A DNA stretch of 31,592 nucleotides, from the IMG/VR virus record IMGVR_UViG_3300046492_000213, positions 1 to 31,592 of that record, one strand, 5' to 3'. A program made the translations under genes and the position numbers. The notes beneath the pieces are model-generated. The model did not search any database. It worked only from the letters and a program-made list of their open reading frames with translations, and had not been told where the DNA came from. This DNA is from a virus. Positions 6,482-15,207 of the stretch are shown piece after piece (the stretch's first letter is position 1; every line of letters begins with the position of its first letter).

Positions 6482-6993
6482 GCTAGCACCTGCTGCGCGA
6501 TACGGAACAGCGCGAGGCGGTCGTCCAGGCCATTGGTGCCGCCATTCACACGCCGCGTCACCTTCACCTGATCGCCGGCATCCGCCAGTTCGTTCAGGCC
6601 ATGCGTCTTCCAGAACCAGCCAGCCGAGCGACACGCGCTGTCCGGCAGTTCAAGCAGCTGCGGATGCTCGAGCAGATCCAGGCCCAGAGCCGCGCCGCAC
6701 GCGGCGTAATTGGCGCGCCCGGTGATCTGGATCAACCCCCTGCCCTTGTAGCGCCGCCCGTCGCCGGGCCAGGTGTTGCCCAAGTCCTTGCGGCCCTCGT
6801 ATGCGTCGCCGCTGGCTATTTCGAGCGTGTACCGCAGTTGCACCGACTCATGGCCGACCTGGGCGATAAATGACGCCTGGCGCGCCGGCGTGTCGATGTC
6901 GAATTCAGCCATGGCAGCGTTCAGCGCATCGAGGAAGCTCGGCGCGCGCTTTCGGGCGAAGGGCATGATCTGCAGCAGTTGGTCGAGGGTCAC
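6478..6993 (-). CDS. Endolysin, glycoside hydrolase family 19
   Basis: This 171-residue GH19 (chitinase-fold) enzyme cleaves the peptidoglycan glycan strand at lysis. The start at the GTG at 6993 (VTLDQLLQIMP) matches the usual N-terminus of phage GH19 endolysins; a longer frame reaches only into the neighbouring genes. The likely catalytic glutamates are Glu49 in QVGHES and Glu66 in AYEGR. YKGRGLIQITGRANY at 82-96 is the family substrate-site motif. No signal peptide is present, so it depends on the holin. Its GTG overlaps the stop of the small membrane gene, and its stop overlaps the spanin GTG. Confidence 0.92.
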   Translation of the reverse strand: MTLDQLLQIMPFARKRAPSFLDALNAAMAEFDIDTPARQASFIAQVGHESVQLRYTLEIASGDAYEGRKDLGNTWPGDGRRYKGRGLIQITGRANYAACGAALGLDLLEHPQLLELPDSACRSAGWFWKTHGLNELADAGDQVKVTRRVNGGTNGLDDRLALFRIAQQVLA

Positions 6994-7136
6994 AATAGGC
7001 TCACAAAGGCAAGGATACCGATCAGGGAGAGCGCCAGCGTACCGACGGTCCGCGTGCGCAGCTTGGGGTTCAGGACGCCCCAGACGCAGACCCCCAGCAC
7101 GCCGCAGGACACGATCTGTTGTGCGACGTGGCTCAT
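6990..7136 (-). CDS. Small two-helix membrane protein of the lysis cassette
   Basis: This 48-residue protein is joined by ATGA to the preceding holin-like gene and by GTGA to the endolysin. Two hydrophobic stretches are visible: about residues 8-22 (IVSCGVLGVCVWGVL) and 31-48 (TVGTLALSLIGILAFVSLL), with a short basic turn between. It could be a second holin, an antiholin or a pinholin-like regulator; the sequence alone does not decide. Its position between holin and endolysin, with coupled translation on both sides, makes a lysis role likely. Confidence 0.75.
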   Translation of the reverse strand: MSHVAQQIVSCGVLGVCVWGVLNPKLRTRTVGTLALSLIGILAFVSLL

Positions 7137-7480
7137 TTGTCGCTCCCGAGGAATCGGCGCTTGAGCGTGCCAATGAGGTCGGCGGAATTGATCTCCACGA
7201 ACAGTTCTCGCACGACGGCCAGTGCAAAAAGGCCGACGAGGAACTCGAGGAGCGCTGGCACGTGTTCGCCTGGGATATGCCAGAACTCAATCGCAGCTGG
7301 GGCAACATAGCCGGCGCAGGCCAGGCCGGCGGCGAACGAAGTCGCCTTCTGCCATAGCGTCAGGTCAGCACCCAGGAATTTCAGCGACAGCGCCGCACCC
7401 ACCGCGCCGGGTAGATAGGTCGCAGCAGATTTGATGGCGGTCGCCACAATGGCGGTGCCGGTGGTTACAGGATCGGTCAT
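7133..7480 (-). CDS. Putative holin
   Basis: This is a 115-residue membrane protein. Residues 9-38 are a hydrophobic or amphipathic stretch rich in Ala and Gly. Residues about 45-65 (ATSFAAGLACAGYVAPAAI) and 73-92 (VPALLEFLVGLFALAVVREL) are likely membrane helices. The end is charged (LKRRFLGSDK), as is typical for holins. It is the first gene of the lysis set and lies directly after a terminator-like hairpin. It should form the membrane lesions that release or activate the GH19 endolysin. The family cannot be named with certainty. Confidence 0.75.
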   Translation of the reverse strand: MTDPVTTGTAIVATAIKSAATYLPGAVGAALSLKFLGADLTLWQKATSFAAGLACAGYVAPAAIEFWHIPGEHVPALLEFLVGLFALAVVRELFVEINSADLIGTLKRRFLGSDK

Positions 7481-7494
7481 GTCGGCCTTTGCAT

Positions 7495-7516
7495 GAAAAA
7501 ACCCGCCGAAGCGGGT
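7495..7516 (-). terminator. Terminator-like hairpin upstream of the holin
   Basis: On the minus strand ACCCGC-TTCG-GCGGGT is followed by six T. The loop is a UUCG tetraloop closed by C-G. It lies 14 bases upstream of the holin start, so it separates tail from lysis genes; late expression would need read-through or antitermination. Confidence 0.8.
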
Positions 7517-7524
7517 CTGGTTGG

Positions 7525-7989
7525 TTATGGGTTGATGGCGAGTAGCGCTGTCTCGCCGACATGCGACAGGTCGGCAAACAAGGTGCGCCCGGCCGCCTTG
7601 AGCGTGCTGGCTGCAAATTCGTAGCAGAAGAAGGCGTCATCCTTGGCCCAGTCGCGGCCAGGCGCGAGGCTCAAGCCCAGCGCGCCGAGCCAGTCGTACG
7701 GCACCTTGCGCTGGGCCTGCTCCGCCGCCCACGCCAGGCCAGCGGCCGCGTCCGGGACCTGGTACCGGCGCTCTCGGACAATGACCTGGCCATCGATGGC
7801 CGTGGCGTAATCGACCGCGCGCACGCCGTGCAGCATCGTCGCCTCGTAGCACTGGTCCGGGCCGACTACGATGGCGTGGGAACTGAGGGCGAGGGCGAAA
7901 CGGCTACGCGGCATGGCCCAGCGGATCAGCCAGGACACAGGGTTCCAACGGCGGTGGGTGAAAATCACGGTGATGGTATTCGTGCTCAT
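7525..7989 (-). CDS. Permuted papain-fold (NlpC/P60-like, YiiX-type) amidase
   Basis: This 154-residue protein shows the order of motifs expected for the circularly permuted NlpC/P60 group: His38 in SSHAIVVG, Glu49 in CYEATM, then the motif YDWLGALG, and finally Cys122 in FFCYEFAAS. Such enzymes cut amide bonds in peptidoglycan or in lipoproteins. There is no signal peptide. The start at 7989 is the only Met with a fitting upstream context; the longer frame to 8307 lies over the next gene. It sits between the tail fibre genes and the lysis hairpin, so it may be a virion-associated enzyme or a lysis accessory. Confidence 0.75.
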   Translation of the reverse strand: MSTNTITVIFTHRRWNPVSWLIRWAMPRSRFALALSSHAIVVGPDQCYEATMLHGVRAVDYATAIDGQVIVRERRYQVPDAAAGLAWAAEQAQRKVPYDWLGALGLSLAPGRDWAKDDAFFCYEFAASTLKAAGRTLFADLSHVGETALLAINP

Positions 7990-8044
7990 GGAACTCCTTG
8001 CATCAGGTCGGTAAGGTTGACTGTATGGATTGGGGTCACGCAGA

Positions 8045-8533
8045 TTAATTGGACCAGCCCAGGGTCGCGGTGATGCCGGACGCGGTGGCGCTGTGGCCGG
8101 TGTTGTCAGTAACGATGCACTGCAGCGTGGCGCTGGCGCCGCCATTAGCGTTGAGAGCATATCCGTGCGAAACGGCACAAGCAGCGCTGGTGGAGAAGCC
8201 CAGCGAGCAGCTATTCGGGTTAGAGCTGAATGACCATGCGTAGGTATTTCCGCCACTGCCACCTGTGACTGACACACTGGGATTGCATGTAACCAAACCG
8301 GCGCCACCGGCAGAGCTGACGCTGTTCTCGCTGTTGTTACCTATGACGTTCAACGGGATATACGAGCTTTTCCCGTACAAATTCGACAGGCCGATTGTCC
8401 CGGATGGCACGCCGGCTAGCGCGCGCACATCGGAGTCACCCAAGCTGATCGGGTAGGCGCGGCCCGAGTTGACCAGGCGGATCTCGTTCATCACGTCGGT
8501 CAGGCTGATGGCGCCGGAGGCGGGGAGCGTCAT
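8045..8533 (-). CDS. Small tail protein following the fibre gene
   Basis: This is a 162-residue protein. Residues 1-60 carry the pattern LPASGAISLTDVMNEIRLVN, then LSNLYGKSS, that is common in short phage tail or virion proteins encoded after fibre genes. The remaining part is Ser/Gly/Asn-rich with four Cys and looks like an immunoglobulin-like beta sandwich (VSVTGGSGGNTYAWSFSSNP, then ATLQCIVTDNTGHSATAS). That suggests a surface-exposed adhesin or fibre tip. Translation is coupled to the fibre gene by ATGA. The exact role is unknown. Confidence 0.65.
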   Translation of the reverse strand: MTLPASGAISLTDVMNEIRLVNSGRAYPISLGDSDVRALAGVPSGTIGLSNLYGKSSYIPLNVIGNNSENSVSSAGGAGLVTCNPSVSVTGGSGGNTYAWSFSSNPNSCSLGFSTSAACAVSHGYALNANGGASATLQCIVTDNTGHSATASGITATLGWSN

Positions 8534-9675
8534 TTCGTACCCCACAGGCGGCGCAGCGTTGCCTGTTGAATCGCGAAGCACAGCCCGCCGTAGTTGACCG
8601 TCAAACTGCCTTGTTCGTCCTCATGCACCGCTTCCGGCACGATGGCACGAATCTCCTGCGCGGAGCCGCCAACGGACGGGCCGCTGCCGTCGATCCAGTC
8701 GAACGTGCCAGCCAGTTTCATGTCTGCCAACGCGTCCAACTGTGCATCGGTCAGGGACTTCCAATTCTCCTTCTTGCGCTCGTCGGAGGTTTGTGTAATC
8801 TGGTTTGCAACAAACTGCCCCGAATCCGTCAGGTAAGCACAAAGCGCTGAGTTTGTCGAATTGACAAACTCAAGATTATTACTTCCGCCTACTCGGATCT
8901 GTTTTATGCCACCTGGCGTGTACAGGTAAAGGCCCGTATAACTAGCGCCTGCGTACAGATTTGCATTCGATCCGCCGGCACCGTAGGCGGTGAAACCCCC
9001 AGCGTATAACTGACTGTAGCCACCAGAAAGCATTGCAAAGCTCATCGAACCGCACGTCCATGTCCCTGTACCCATACCAGTTGATCCAGGCGTTGGACCA
9101 GCGTCAAAACGGATGTCGTGGTCGTTGGCGTTTGACGTGCCATGGAAGTCAAGATACCGCCCAACTTCCGCCAAGGCCCCCGGGCCAAATACTGAGGACG
9201 GCATCCCGCCCAAGTTGGCGAGTCCCGCGACTGCCGTGGTTGCACCAGTCCCGCCCTGCGCCACCGTGACCGCCGCCGCCGTCGACAGCAGCGTCCCGGA
9301 GGTCGGGAACGTCACCCCCGTCGCGCCCGTCATCGTGAAGGTCGAATTGAAGGCGCCGGCGAGCGCAAGATTGCCGCCCAGCGTGAGCGTCTTGCCGGTG
9401 TTCGCGACGCCGGTACCGCCATTGGCGCCCGCGACCACGCCCGTCACATTCGCCGAGTTGCCGGAAATATTTACCGTCAACGCATTCCATGTGGTGCCGT
9501 CGAATTTCTCGAACCGGGTGTTCGTGCCGCTGTAACGGATCGCGCCAGCCGTCAGGCCGACAATGCCCGTCGCATCGTGCAGCGCGGCCTGCGAGATGAA
9601 CAAGTCGCGGATCGAGGCGAGCAGCGTCGTGTAGTCCTGCGTGACCTTCGGATTGGTGATGTCAGCTACTGCCAT
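8530..9675 (-). CDS. Tail fibre with C-terminal S74 chaperone domain
   Basis: This 381-residue fibre protein has an N-terminal segment of short helices (residues 1-35). A central part is rich in Gly, Thr and Ala, with fibre-type repeats such as GANGGTGVANTGKTLTLGG and AQGGTGATTAVAG. The C-terminal domain is of about 85 residues. The domain opens with TSDERKKENW near residue 298, the form expected of the S74 intramolecular chaperone, which trimerises the fibre and then cuts itself off. The Ser and Asp of TSDER are the likely catalytic pair, though the usual Leu-Lys spacing is altered (RKKEN). It should be a receptor-binding or side fibre added to the gpJ tip. Confidence 0.85.
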   Translation of the reverse strand: MAVADITNPKVTQDYTTLLASIRDLFISQAALHDATGIVGLTAGAIRYSGTNTRFEKFDGTTWNALTVNISGNSANVTGVVAGANGGTGVANTGKTLTLGGNLALAGAFNSTFTMTGATGVTFPTSGTLLSTAAAVTVAQGGTGATTAVAGLANLGGMPSSVFGPGALAEVGRYLDFHGTSNANDHDIRFDAGPTPGSTGMGTGTWTCGSMSFAMLSGGYSQLYAGGFTAYGAGGSNANLYAGASYTGLYLYTPGGIKQIRVGGSNNLEFVNSTNSALCAYLTDSGQFVANQITQTSDERKKENWKSLTDAQLDALADMKLAGTFDWIDGSGPSVGGSAQEIRAIVPEAVHEDEQGSLTVNYGGLCFAIQQATLRRLWGTK

Positions 9676-9690
9676 TGAAATGCTCCTGAG

Positions 9691-12600
9691 TTAAAACACG
9701 CCATCGCACTGCCAAGAGAACGGTCCCGAGATCCGGGTACCGGTTTTGTCGAACAGCAGGACCTTGAAACTGGTTGGATTTACGACGGCCACGTAGTCGC
9801 ACGCCGCGAACACCGCCGCCGTGCCGCCCGCCTGGATGAATGGCGTCGTCGCGCTGATGAACGGCAGGTTGAAATTGACCACCGTGCCACCGACGTCGGT
9901 CGACACAGCATTGCCGGTGCCGCTGTCGCGCCGCTTCTTGCTCGACAACTTGAGATTGATGTTGGTGATCGACAGCAGATTGGCGCCGCCGGTGGCGGTG
10001 AAGTCGTAGCGCATCTTCACGTAGCGGAAATTCGAGGCGACGATTGAAGACAGCCCTGGGCTATCGGTCCATGCATCGCCCCAGGCTAGCTTGTAGCTGA
10101 TCGTCGGTGTCACCGTGACCGTGCCAGCCAGCGGCTGCGACGTCATCGTGGCGGTCACCGACGTCGATGTCAGCGTGCTGCCGTAGTCGACGATCTCTTC
10201 GTAGTAACCGGTGGTGTTCGACTTCTCCCAGAAGAACGGGTAGCCCGCCGCGATCTGGTCCGCCGGCGTCGTCCAGCCATTGCTGGTGAAGTGCGACTGC
10301 CAGGATTCAGTGGTCAGTGCGGCGTAGAGCGTACCGCCGTCCCGCGTGACGTTGTTGGCCTTGTACGGCACCAGCCGCACCCAGTCGATATCGAAGATGT
10401 CCGCCGAGGTGTTGCCAAACTGGAGCTGGACGTCATTGATGATCGAGGACATCCAGTCGCTGCCGCCAGCCGTCAGTGCATCCATGGTGAACGTGACAAC
10501 CTTCAGTTCGCCGATCGCGGGGCTGGTATCCGCTGTCGTGGCCATGTAGCTGGTCGACATGCCGTGGCCTGCCGTGTCGTATTTGCACTGCCCTACCCAC
10601 CCGGCACCGGCCACGCGTCGCAGCCGCACTTGGATCGTCGGGTACTCGCAGCCGTACAGGATGAAGGCGTTCAGCTGCTTGGCGATGATTGGCGTGGTGC
10701 CGGTCGAGACGACATGCAGCACCTCCGGCTGCAGCGTGATCGTGTCGCCCGCGCCGGTCCAGCCCTGTGTATCGCTGGCGAATTCATAGAGCAGACCACC
10801 AAAATCGGCGTTGTAGTCGAGCCGCAGGATGTAATCAGGCGGCTGGTTGACGGTTGCGGTAACGCTGGTCGGCGTGCTGGTGTTGCCCGCTGTGTCGGTG
10901 GCCTGCACCCAGTAGGTGTAGACGCCTGAGGCTTGTTCGAAGAAGCCGCAGAACCGGCCATTGCCGTTGTCGCCGATGCTGATGCCTGCCGCCCAAGTCG
11001 CGCCGCGGCGCACGTCGTATTTCTGGATCGGCAGCGTGGTCGTACTGTCGGACCAGTTCAGCAACACGTTGTTGTCGATCGTCTGCGATGTGACCGCCGC
11101 ATCGGAGGGGTTGGCGATCGTGATCTGCACGCTCCCCGCCGGGCCGACGTTGCCCGCCACATCGACGGCAGCCACCCAATATGTGCGCACGCCGCCGTAG
11201 CTGATCTTCTCCAGGAATTGCGCGCTCTTTGGCATGTCGAGCGTCACGGCGCCCGCCCATGCGGATCCGTAGCGAACCTCGTAATGGTCGATCGCGTAGG
11301 CACCGACGACTGTCGGCCAAACTAGTACAGCCATCTGGCCAGCCACGCGCGCGGTCGGCGCCACGACTGCCGGCGGCGCGACAGTGACCGCCAACGTCGT
11401 AGCGTTGACCGATGGATTGCCCGTCGTATCCACTGCCTTGATGCGGAATTGGTAGGTGGCCGCGACCATCGGCGGCAACAGACAGGAATTCCCTGCGATG
11501 CTAGTCACCGGCGCGGCCGTCGCCCAATCCGCTCCGCCGACGCGGATCTCATAGTGGTCCAGGTCCACGTCGGTGTTGTCGGTCCAGCGCAGCCGGGTGC
11601 CAAAGTTCTCGACCGCCGAGGCAAGGCCAGTGACATCACCAGGTGGGATCGACAGCCCGAGAACGGTGTAGTTCAACGTCTGCGTGTCCACTTTGCGGCC
11701 CAGGCCATCAATGGCCGTGACTTCGAACATGTAGCCGATCTGACTCATAGATGGGAAGTCGGCCGACGATTCAAGCACTTCGCGCGTGACCCATGCCCCA
11801 CCACTGATCGGCCGGTACCGGACGCTGAAGCGCGGCGCCGTGCTGGTCCACGACAGTGTGGCGCGGATGCCAAAGCCAGCATTGGCCACCACGTACAGCG
11901 CCTCGGCAACGCCCATGTTGGTCACCAGCAGGCTGGCGTTTGCCTGGCTGGTCGGCGCCGGCGTGAAGGAAACGCCGTTCTCGATCAGCGCGAACTTCTC
12001 GGGCGCGTGTTCGACCGCAGAGACTTCGATGATGTTCGGCTCCACCTCGGCCAAGCTAACCACGCGCCAGACCTCCGGCACCAGGTCGCTAGCTGCAAAA
12101 ATGAATACCGCATTGGCCACTGGCTGCGCCGGCAGAGAAGCGGTCAGCGTCAGCGTACTGGTCGAGCCGAGGGAGCCAGTCACCGAGCTGCTGAAGATCG
12201 AGCCATCTTCCAGCATGATGCTCAGCGAGTAAGTTTTGCCGGACGCGATGACGACCGGAGCATCGAGCGTGACAACGCTGCCGGCGATGGACTTGATCCG
12301 GCCGCCCATGCGGTTGAGCGCGCGATTGATGTCCGACGTCTTGATCAACGCGCCCGGGTACATCGCGCCTTCGATGCTTGTGCGGAACGTCACCACTTCC
12401 GTTTCATTCGATTCGGAGTACAGCAGCCACTGGCCTACCCGGTGCGCCTGGCCGCGCGACGTGCAGCCAAAAGCAACCAGGCTGACAGTCTTGACGCCGT
12501 ACATCGTGATCGCCGCGTCGTCGGCCACGTATTCGACTTTTTGGCGGTAGAAGTCGGCCGGGTCGTTCCACGAGATCAGCGCGACCGTATGCCGAGCCTT

Positions 12601-13800
12601 GATGCTGGTGCCTACGTATCCGAACGCCCCATCGATCACGTTGGCATTGGTGAACAGCGATATCGGCGTCGCCGGTGCGTCCTGCACGACCATGATCGAT
12701 CCGGTTGCCCAGAACGTGATTGCGCGGAATATCGACGCCATGTTCTGCACGACCTGGTAGGCCTCAGCCTGCGACTGCAGGTAGAGATTGCAGGTGAACC
12801 GCGGCTCGTAGCCGCCGAATCCGTTGGGCACCATCCCATCGCAATACTGCGCGATGGTGTACAGGGTCCACTTGTCCACCTGAGTCAGGTCGATAAAATC
12901 GCCAAGCCCATACCGCTTGCTCGTCACCAGGTCGAAATAGCACCATGCCGGATTGTCAGTCCATGCGAGCTTGAACGTACCATCCCACAGGCCGGAGTAA
13001 GCCCGGGTGATCGGATCGTAATTGCTCGGCACGCGCACGACCAGCAGCTTGACGTCGTAGGCGCGCGTCGGGATCGACGAGAATTGCTGGCTGTCGATCG
13101 ACAGCGACACCAGGGCCGAATTCGGATAAGCCAGGTGCGTGGGGTTGACCGCGGTGTACAGGTCCCAGAAGGTCTTGTTTTCAAGCGTCTGGACGGTGCT
13201 GTCCGGCGTAGTGCGCGAGACGCGGATATCCCAGGGGCCGGCCGCATCGAAGGAGATCACGTAGGAGCGCTGGTATTTTGACGAGGTCTTGCCCGTGATC
13301 GTGTCGGCCACCTTGTTGACGTAGCCGCCGTTGTTGCACTGCAGGTCGATGGTGATCGCCACACTGGCGCCATTCAGGTCGCCATTCTGGATGTTCCGTT
13401 CTTGCAGCGACGGCAACGAGACCGTGACCACCGCATAGGCCAGATTAGGATCGGTGATGCGCCGCACCACCGGCACCGCTTGCTTGACTTCGACGCCGAC
13501 GGCGGTGTCGTAGCGCACATCCTCAGTGCCGAAGGAGATCGCATTAGCGTCCGGGCTAGTACCACCCTGCGACTGCGTGCCGGTGCTCCAGTACAGGTGA
13601 ACGTCGGCGAAGTTGGACGAGCCGTCCGCATTTTGGAGGGGCGTCTCATTGAGGTAGACCGATTTCGCCCCGTCGACCAGGCCATAAATCTCGCCCTCGC
13701 ATAGCAGATCGAGCACGTGTGCGAATTGTTTTGAGCGCAGGGAATCGGTTGCCTCGACTGGGGTGTGTGCGCTTCCGCCGCCGCCCTTGCCGCCGCTCAT
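9691..13800 (-). CDS. J: Tail tip host-specificity protein, gpJ-like
   Basis: This 1369-residue central tail fibre resembles lambda gpJ. The N-terminus is typical (MSGGKGGGG, then SLRSKQFAHVLDLLCEGEI and YLNETPLQN). The first 700 residues hold the tail-hub domains. Residues about 717-985 contain three fibronectin type III repeats, each with a pattern like HYEIRVG or KYDVRRG and a Y/F-x-V/I-x-A-V/T-D-x-A/T-G-N strand. Then comes a segment resembling a carbohydrate-binding sandwich (FASDTQGWTGAGDTI, near residue 1000) and a further beta-rich C-terminus. It recognises the cell surface and starts DNA ejection. It begins inside the stop of gpI. The C-terminal third is where host range would be set. 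Confidence 0.93.
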   Translation of the reverse strand: MSGGKGGGGSAHTPVEATDSLRSKQFAHVLDLLCEGEIYGLVDGAKSVYLNETPLQNADGSSNFADVHLYWSTGTQSQGGTSPDANAISFGTEDVRYDTAVGVEVKQAVPVVRRITDPNLAYAVVTVSLPSLQERNIQNGDLNGASVAITIDLQCNNGGYVNKVADTITGKTSSKYQRSYVISFDAAGPWDIRVSRTTPDSTVQTLENKTFWDLYTAVNPTHLAYPNSALVSLSIDSQQFSSIPTRAYDVKLLVVRVPSNYDPITRAYSGLWDGTFKLAWTDNPAWCYFDLVTSKRYGLGDFIDLTQVDKWTLYTIAQYCDGMVPNGFGGYEPRFTCNLYLQSQAEAYQVVQNMASIFRAITFWATGSIMVVQDAPATPISLFTNANVIDGAFGYVGTSIKARHTVALISWNDPADFYRQKVEYVADDAAITMYGVKTVSLVAFGCTSRGQAHRVGQWLLYSESNETEVVTFRTSIEGAMYPGALIKTSDINRALNRMGGRIKSIAGSVVTLDAPVVIASGKTYSLSIMLEDGSIFSSSVTGSLGSTSTLTLTASLPAQPVANAVFIFAASDLVPEVWRVVSLAEVEPNIIEVSAVEHAPEKFALIENGVSFTPAPTSQANASLLVTNMGVAEALYVVANAGFGIRATLSWTSTAPRFSVRYRPISGGAWVTREVLESSADFPSMSQIGYMFEVTAIDGLGRKVDTQTLNYTVLGLSIPPGDVTGLASAVENFGTRLRWTDNTDVDLDHYEIRVGGADWATAAPVTSIAGNSCLLPPMVAATYQFRIKAVDTTGNPSVNATTLAVTVAPPAVVAPTARVAGQMAVLVWPTVVGAYAIDHYEVRYGSAWAGAVTLDMPKSAQFLEKISYGGVRTYWVAAVDVAGNVGPAGSVQITIANPSDAAVTSQTIDNNVLLNWSDSTTTLPIQKYDVRRGATWAAGISIGDNGNGRFCGFFEQASGVYTYWVQATDTAGNTSTPTSVTATVNQPPDYILRLDYNADFGGLLYEFASDTQGWTGAGDTITLQPEVLHVVSTGTTPIIAKQLNAFILYGCEYPTIQVRLRRVAGAGWVGQCKYDTAGHGMSTSYMATTADTSPAIGELKVVTFTMDALTAGGSDWMSSIINDVQLQFGNTSADIFDIDWVRLVPYKANNVTRDGGTLYAALTTESWQSHFTSNGWTTPADQIAAGYPFFWEKSNTTGYYEEIVDYGSTLTSTSVTATMTSQPLAGTVTVTPTISYKLAWGDAWTDSPGLSSIVASNFRYVKMRYDFTATGGANLLSITNINLKLSSKKRRDSGTGNAVSTDVGGTVVNFNLPFISATTPFIQAGGTAAVFAACDYVAVVNPTSFKVLLFDKTGTRISGPFSWQCDGVF

Positions 13801-14456
13801 AGGTCCACCTGGCCGTAGTGCCCGCGCCCGGTGTAAGGACTCGTCGGCGCGCTGCGCACCGGCGCGACGAATCTCTGCTCAACCGACATACCGGCCGACA
13901 CGACTTGTGAGCCGACGATCATCCGCCCATAGCCGACTGGCACCGGATTGCCCTGCGCGATCGTGTTGACTGGGCCATTGAAAGCATACGAAGGCTCGCT
14001 GCCTGGCTGCTCCTTGGGCGATGCCGTGCTCGGCGCCGACATCATCATCTGCGAAATGCCGCCGATAATCATGCTTGTGCCGAAGCTCAGCGCCATCGTG
14101 CCGCCCGTGCCGGCGACGAGCCCGCCAGCCGCAGAGTACGAGGCGCCGCCCGTATAGAATGCCGCAACAATAATCAGAATGCCGACTATTACCTGGCCCA
14201 GTCCATTCTTGGCGCCAGAAACTACCGGCACGATTTTGATGGGTGCAGTGCCGCTCTGGAATGTCAGATCGTCCATGCAGATTTGGCCCTTTCCCACGAA
14301 GATGCGATAGCCGGGTTTGTGGCCGGCAATCGCTGCATCGAAGCCGCGAAGGTTGGCGCATAGCGCGCGCACCGCCTCCGCGGGGCTGGCCACATCGATC
14401 GAGAACACCTTGCCGAATTGCTTGGCCAGGTGCCCGTACAACCTCACTTCACGCAT
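13797..14456 (-). CDS. I: Tail assembly protein gpI-like
   Basis: This is a 219-residue protein whose start (MREVRLYGHLAKQFGK) is the usual N-terminus of the lambda gpI family. Residues 1-75 form the ubiquitin-like part (VASPAEAVRALCANLRGF). Residues about 100-150 are a hydrophobic Gly/Ala-rich stretch (VIVGILIIVAAFYTGG). The C-terminal part contains PSYAFNGPVNTIAQGNPVPVGYG, typical of this family. It is needed for tail tip assembly and sits between gpK and gpJ as in lambda. It shares 13 bases with gpK and four with gpJ. Confidence 0.92.
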   Translation of the reverse strand: MREVRLYGHLAKQFGKVFSIDVASPAEAVRALCANLRGFDAAIAGHKPGYRIFVGKGQICMDDLTFQSGTAPIKIVPVVSGAKNGLGQVIVGILIIVAAFYTGGASYSAAGGLVAGTGGTMALSFGTSMIIGGISQMMMSAPSTASPKEQPGSEPSYAFNGPVNTIAQGNPVPVGYGRMIVGSQVVSAGMSVEQRFVAPVRSAPTSPYTGRGHYGQVDL

Positions 14457-15154
14457 AGCAAATCCTTGTGCCGAATAATTTTTACGGTGCACTTCTCCCA
14501 GAACCCGCCCCACACGTCGACGCTCGACAGGCGATGCTCCAGGTGCTGCATAATTTTTCCGTCGCCGACATAGACGGCGCCATGGTTCGGCGTGCTGGCC
14601 CCGATCTGCATCAGCAGCACGTCGTGCAAGGCGATCTGGTCCACCTGGACGAAACCGGCCTCCTCGTAGTGCTGCAGGTACATGCTCCCGCCCGTCTCCC
14701 AGAACCGCTCCGGGTGCGGGAAGTCCTTGAGCGTGATGCCGAGCGTGCGCTGGTAGTAGTCCTGAATCAGCGTGTAGCAGTCGAGCACCGTGTACGAATA
14801 GACCCGGCCCACCAGCGGCGCGACATAGCCGCTCGGGGCAAATTCATGGATAGCGCCCGTCGGCCAATTGACGATCAGCCACGGCAGGCCGGACGCTTCG
14901 CAGCCGACCAGGTCGGCAGCGCTTGGTAATGGCGCCACGTTCGGGTGCGAGTGAACGATGCAGGTGATTTCACCCTCATCCTCGGCGCCGGCGTAGTCCT
15001 CCGGGTGAATCGAGAAATGATCGTCGGCCAGCGCGATGTTGCGGCATGGGTAGTAGCGCTCACGACCGCGGCGCACCACCACGACACCGCACGACTCGCG
15101 CGGATACTCGGCCTGCGCATGGTCGCGGATCGCCTGCAGGGTTGATTCGTCCAT
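14444..15154 (-). CDS. K: Tail tip JAMM / NlpC-P60 peptidase, gpK-like
   Basis: This is a 236-residue two-domain enzyme. The N-terminal JAMM domain has Glu20 (YPRESCG), His68 and His70 (HSHP), Ser78 and Asp81 in the full HxH-x7-SxxD spacing. The C-terminal NlpC/P60 domain has Cys126 (LDCYTL), His191 (NHGAVYVG) and His204. This is the lambda gpK architecture: the enzyme helps mature the tail tip and may cut cell-wall peptide during entry. The start at 15154 avoids an out-of-frame extension into gpL. A terminator-like hairpin lies just upstream. Confidence 0.93.
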   Translation of the reverse strand: MDESTLQAIRDHAQAEYPRESCGVVVVRRGRERYYPCRNIALADDHFSIHPEDYAGAEDEGEITCIVHSHPNVAPLPSAADLVGCEASGLPWLIVNWPTGAIHEFAPSGYVAPLVGRVYSYTVLDCYTLIQDYYQRTLGITLKDFPHPERFWETGGSMYLQHYEEAGFVQVDQIALHDVLLMQIGASTPNHGAVYVGDGKIMQHLEHRLSSVDVWGGFWEKCTVKIIRHKDLLCVK

Positions 15155-15163
15155 CGATCGCCC

Positions 15164-15188
15164 AATAAAAAACCGCCCGAAGGCGGTT
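15164..15188 (-). terminator. Terminator-like hairpin between gpL and gpK
   Basis: On the minus strand AACCGCC-TTCG-GGCGGTT is followed by a run of T, with a UUCG tetraloop. It ends nine bases before the gpK start codon. Within a tail operon that must be read through, it implies antitermination or a post-transcriptional role. Confidence 0.8.
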
Positions 15189-15207
15189 GTGTTTGTCGAA
15201 ATGCTGG

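Noticed and set aside
6994-7308. N-terminal extension of the endolysin
   Set aside because: The added part is the holin-region sequence read out of frame; the GTG at 6993 gives the family N-terminus.
11449-13281. 610-codon plus-strand frame
   Set aside because: It is antisense to gpJ, Arg-rich, and without a recognisable domain; long antisense frames are common in GC-rich genes.
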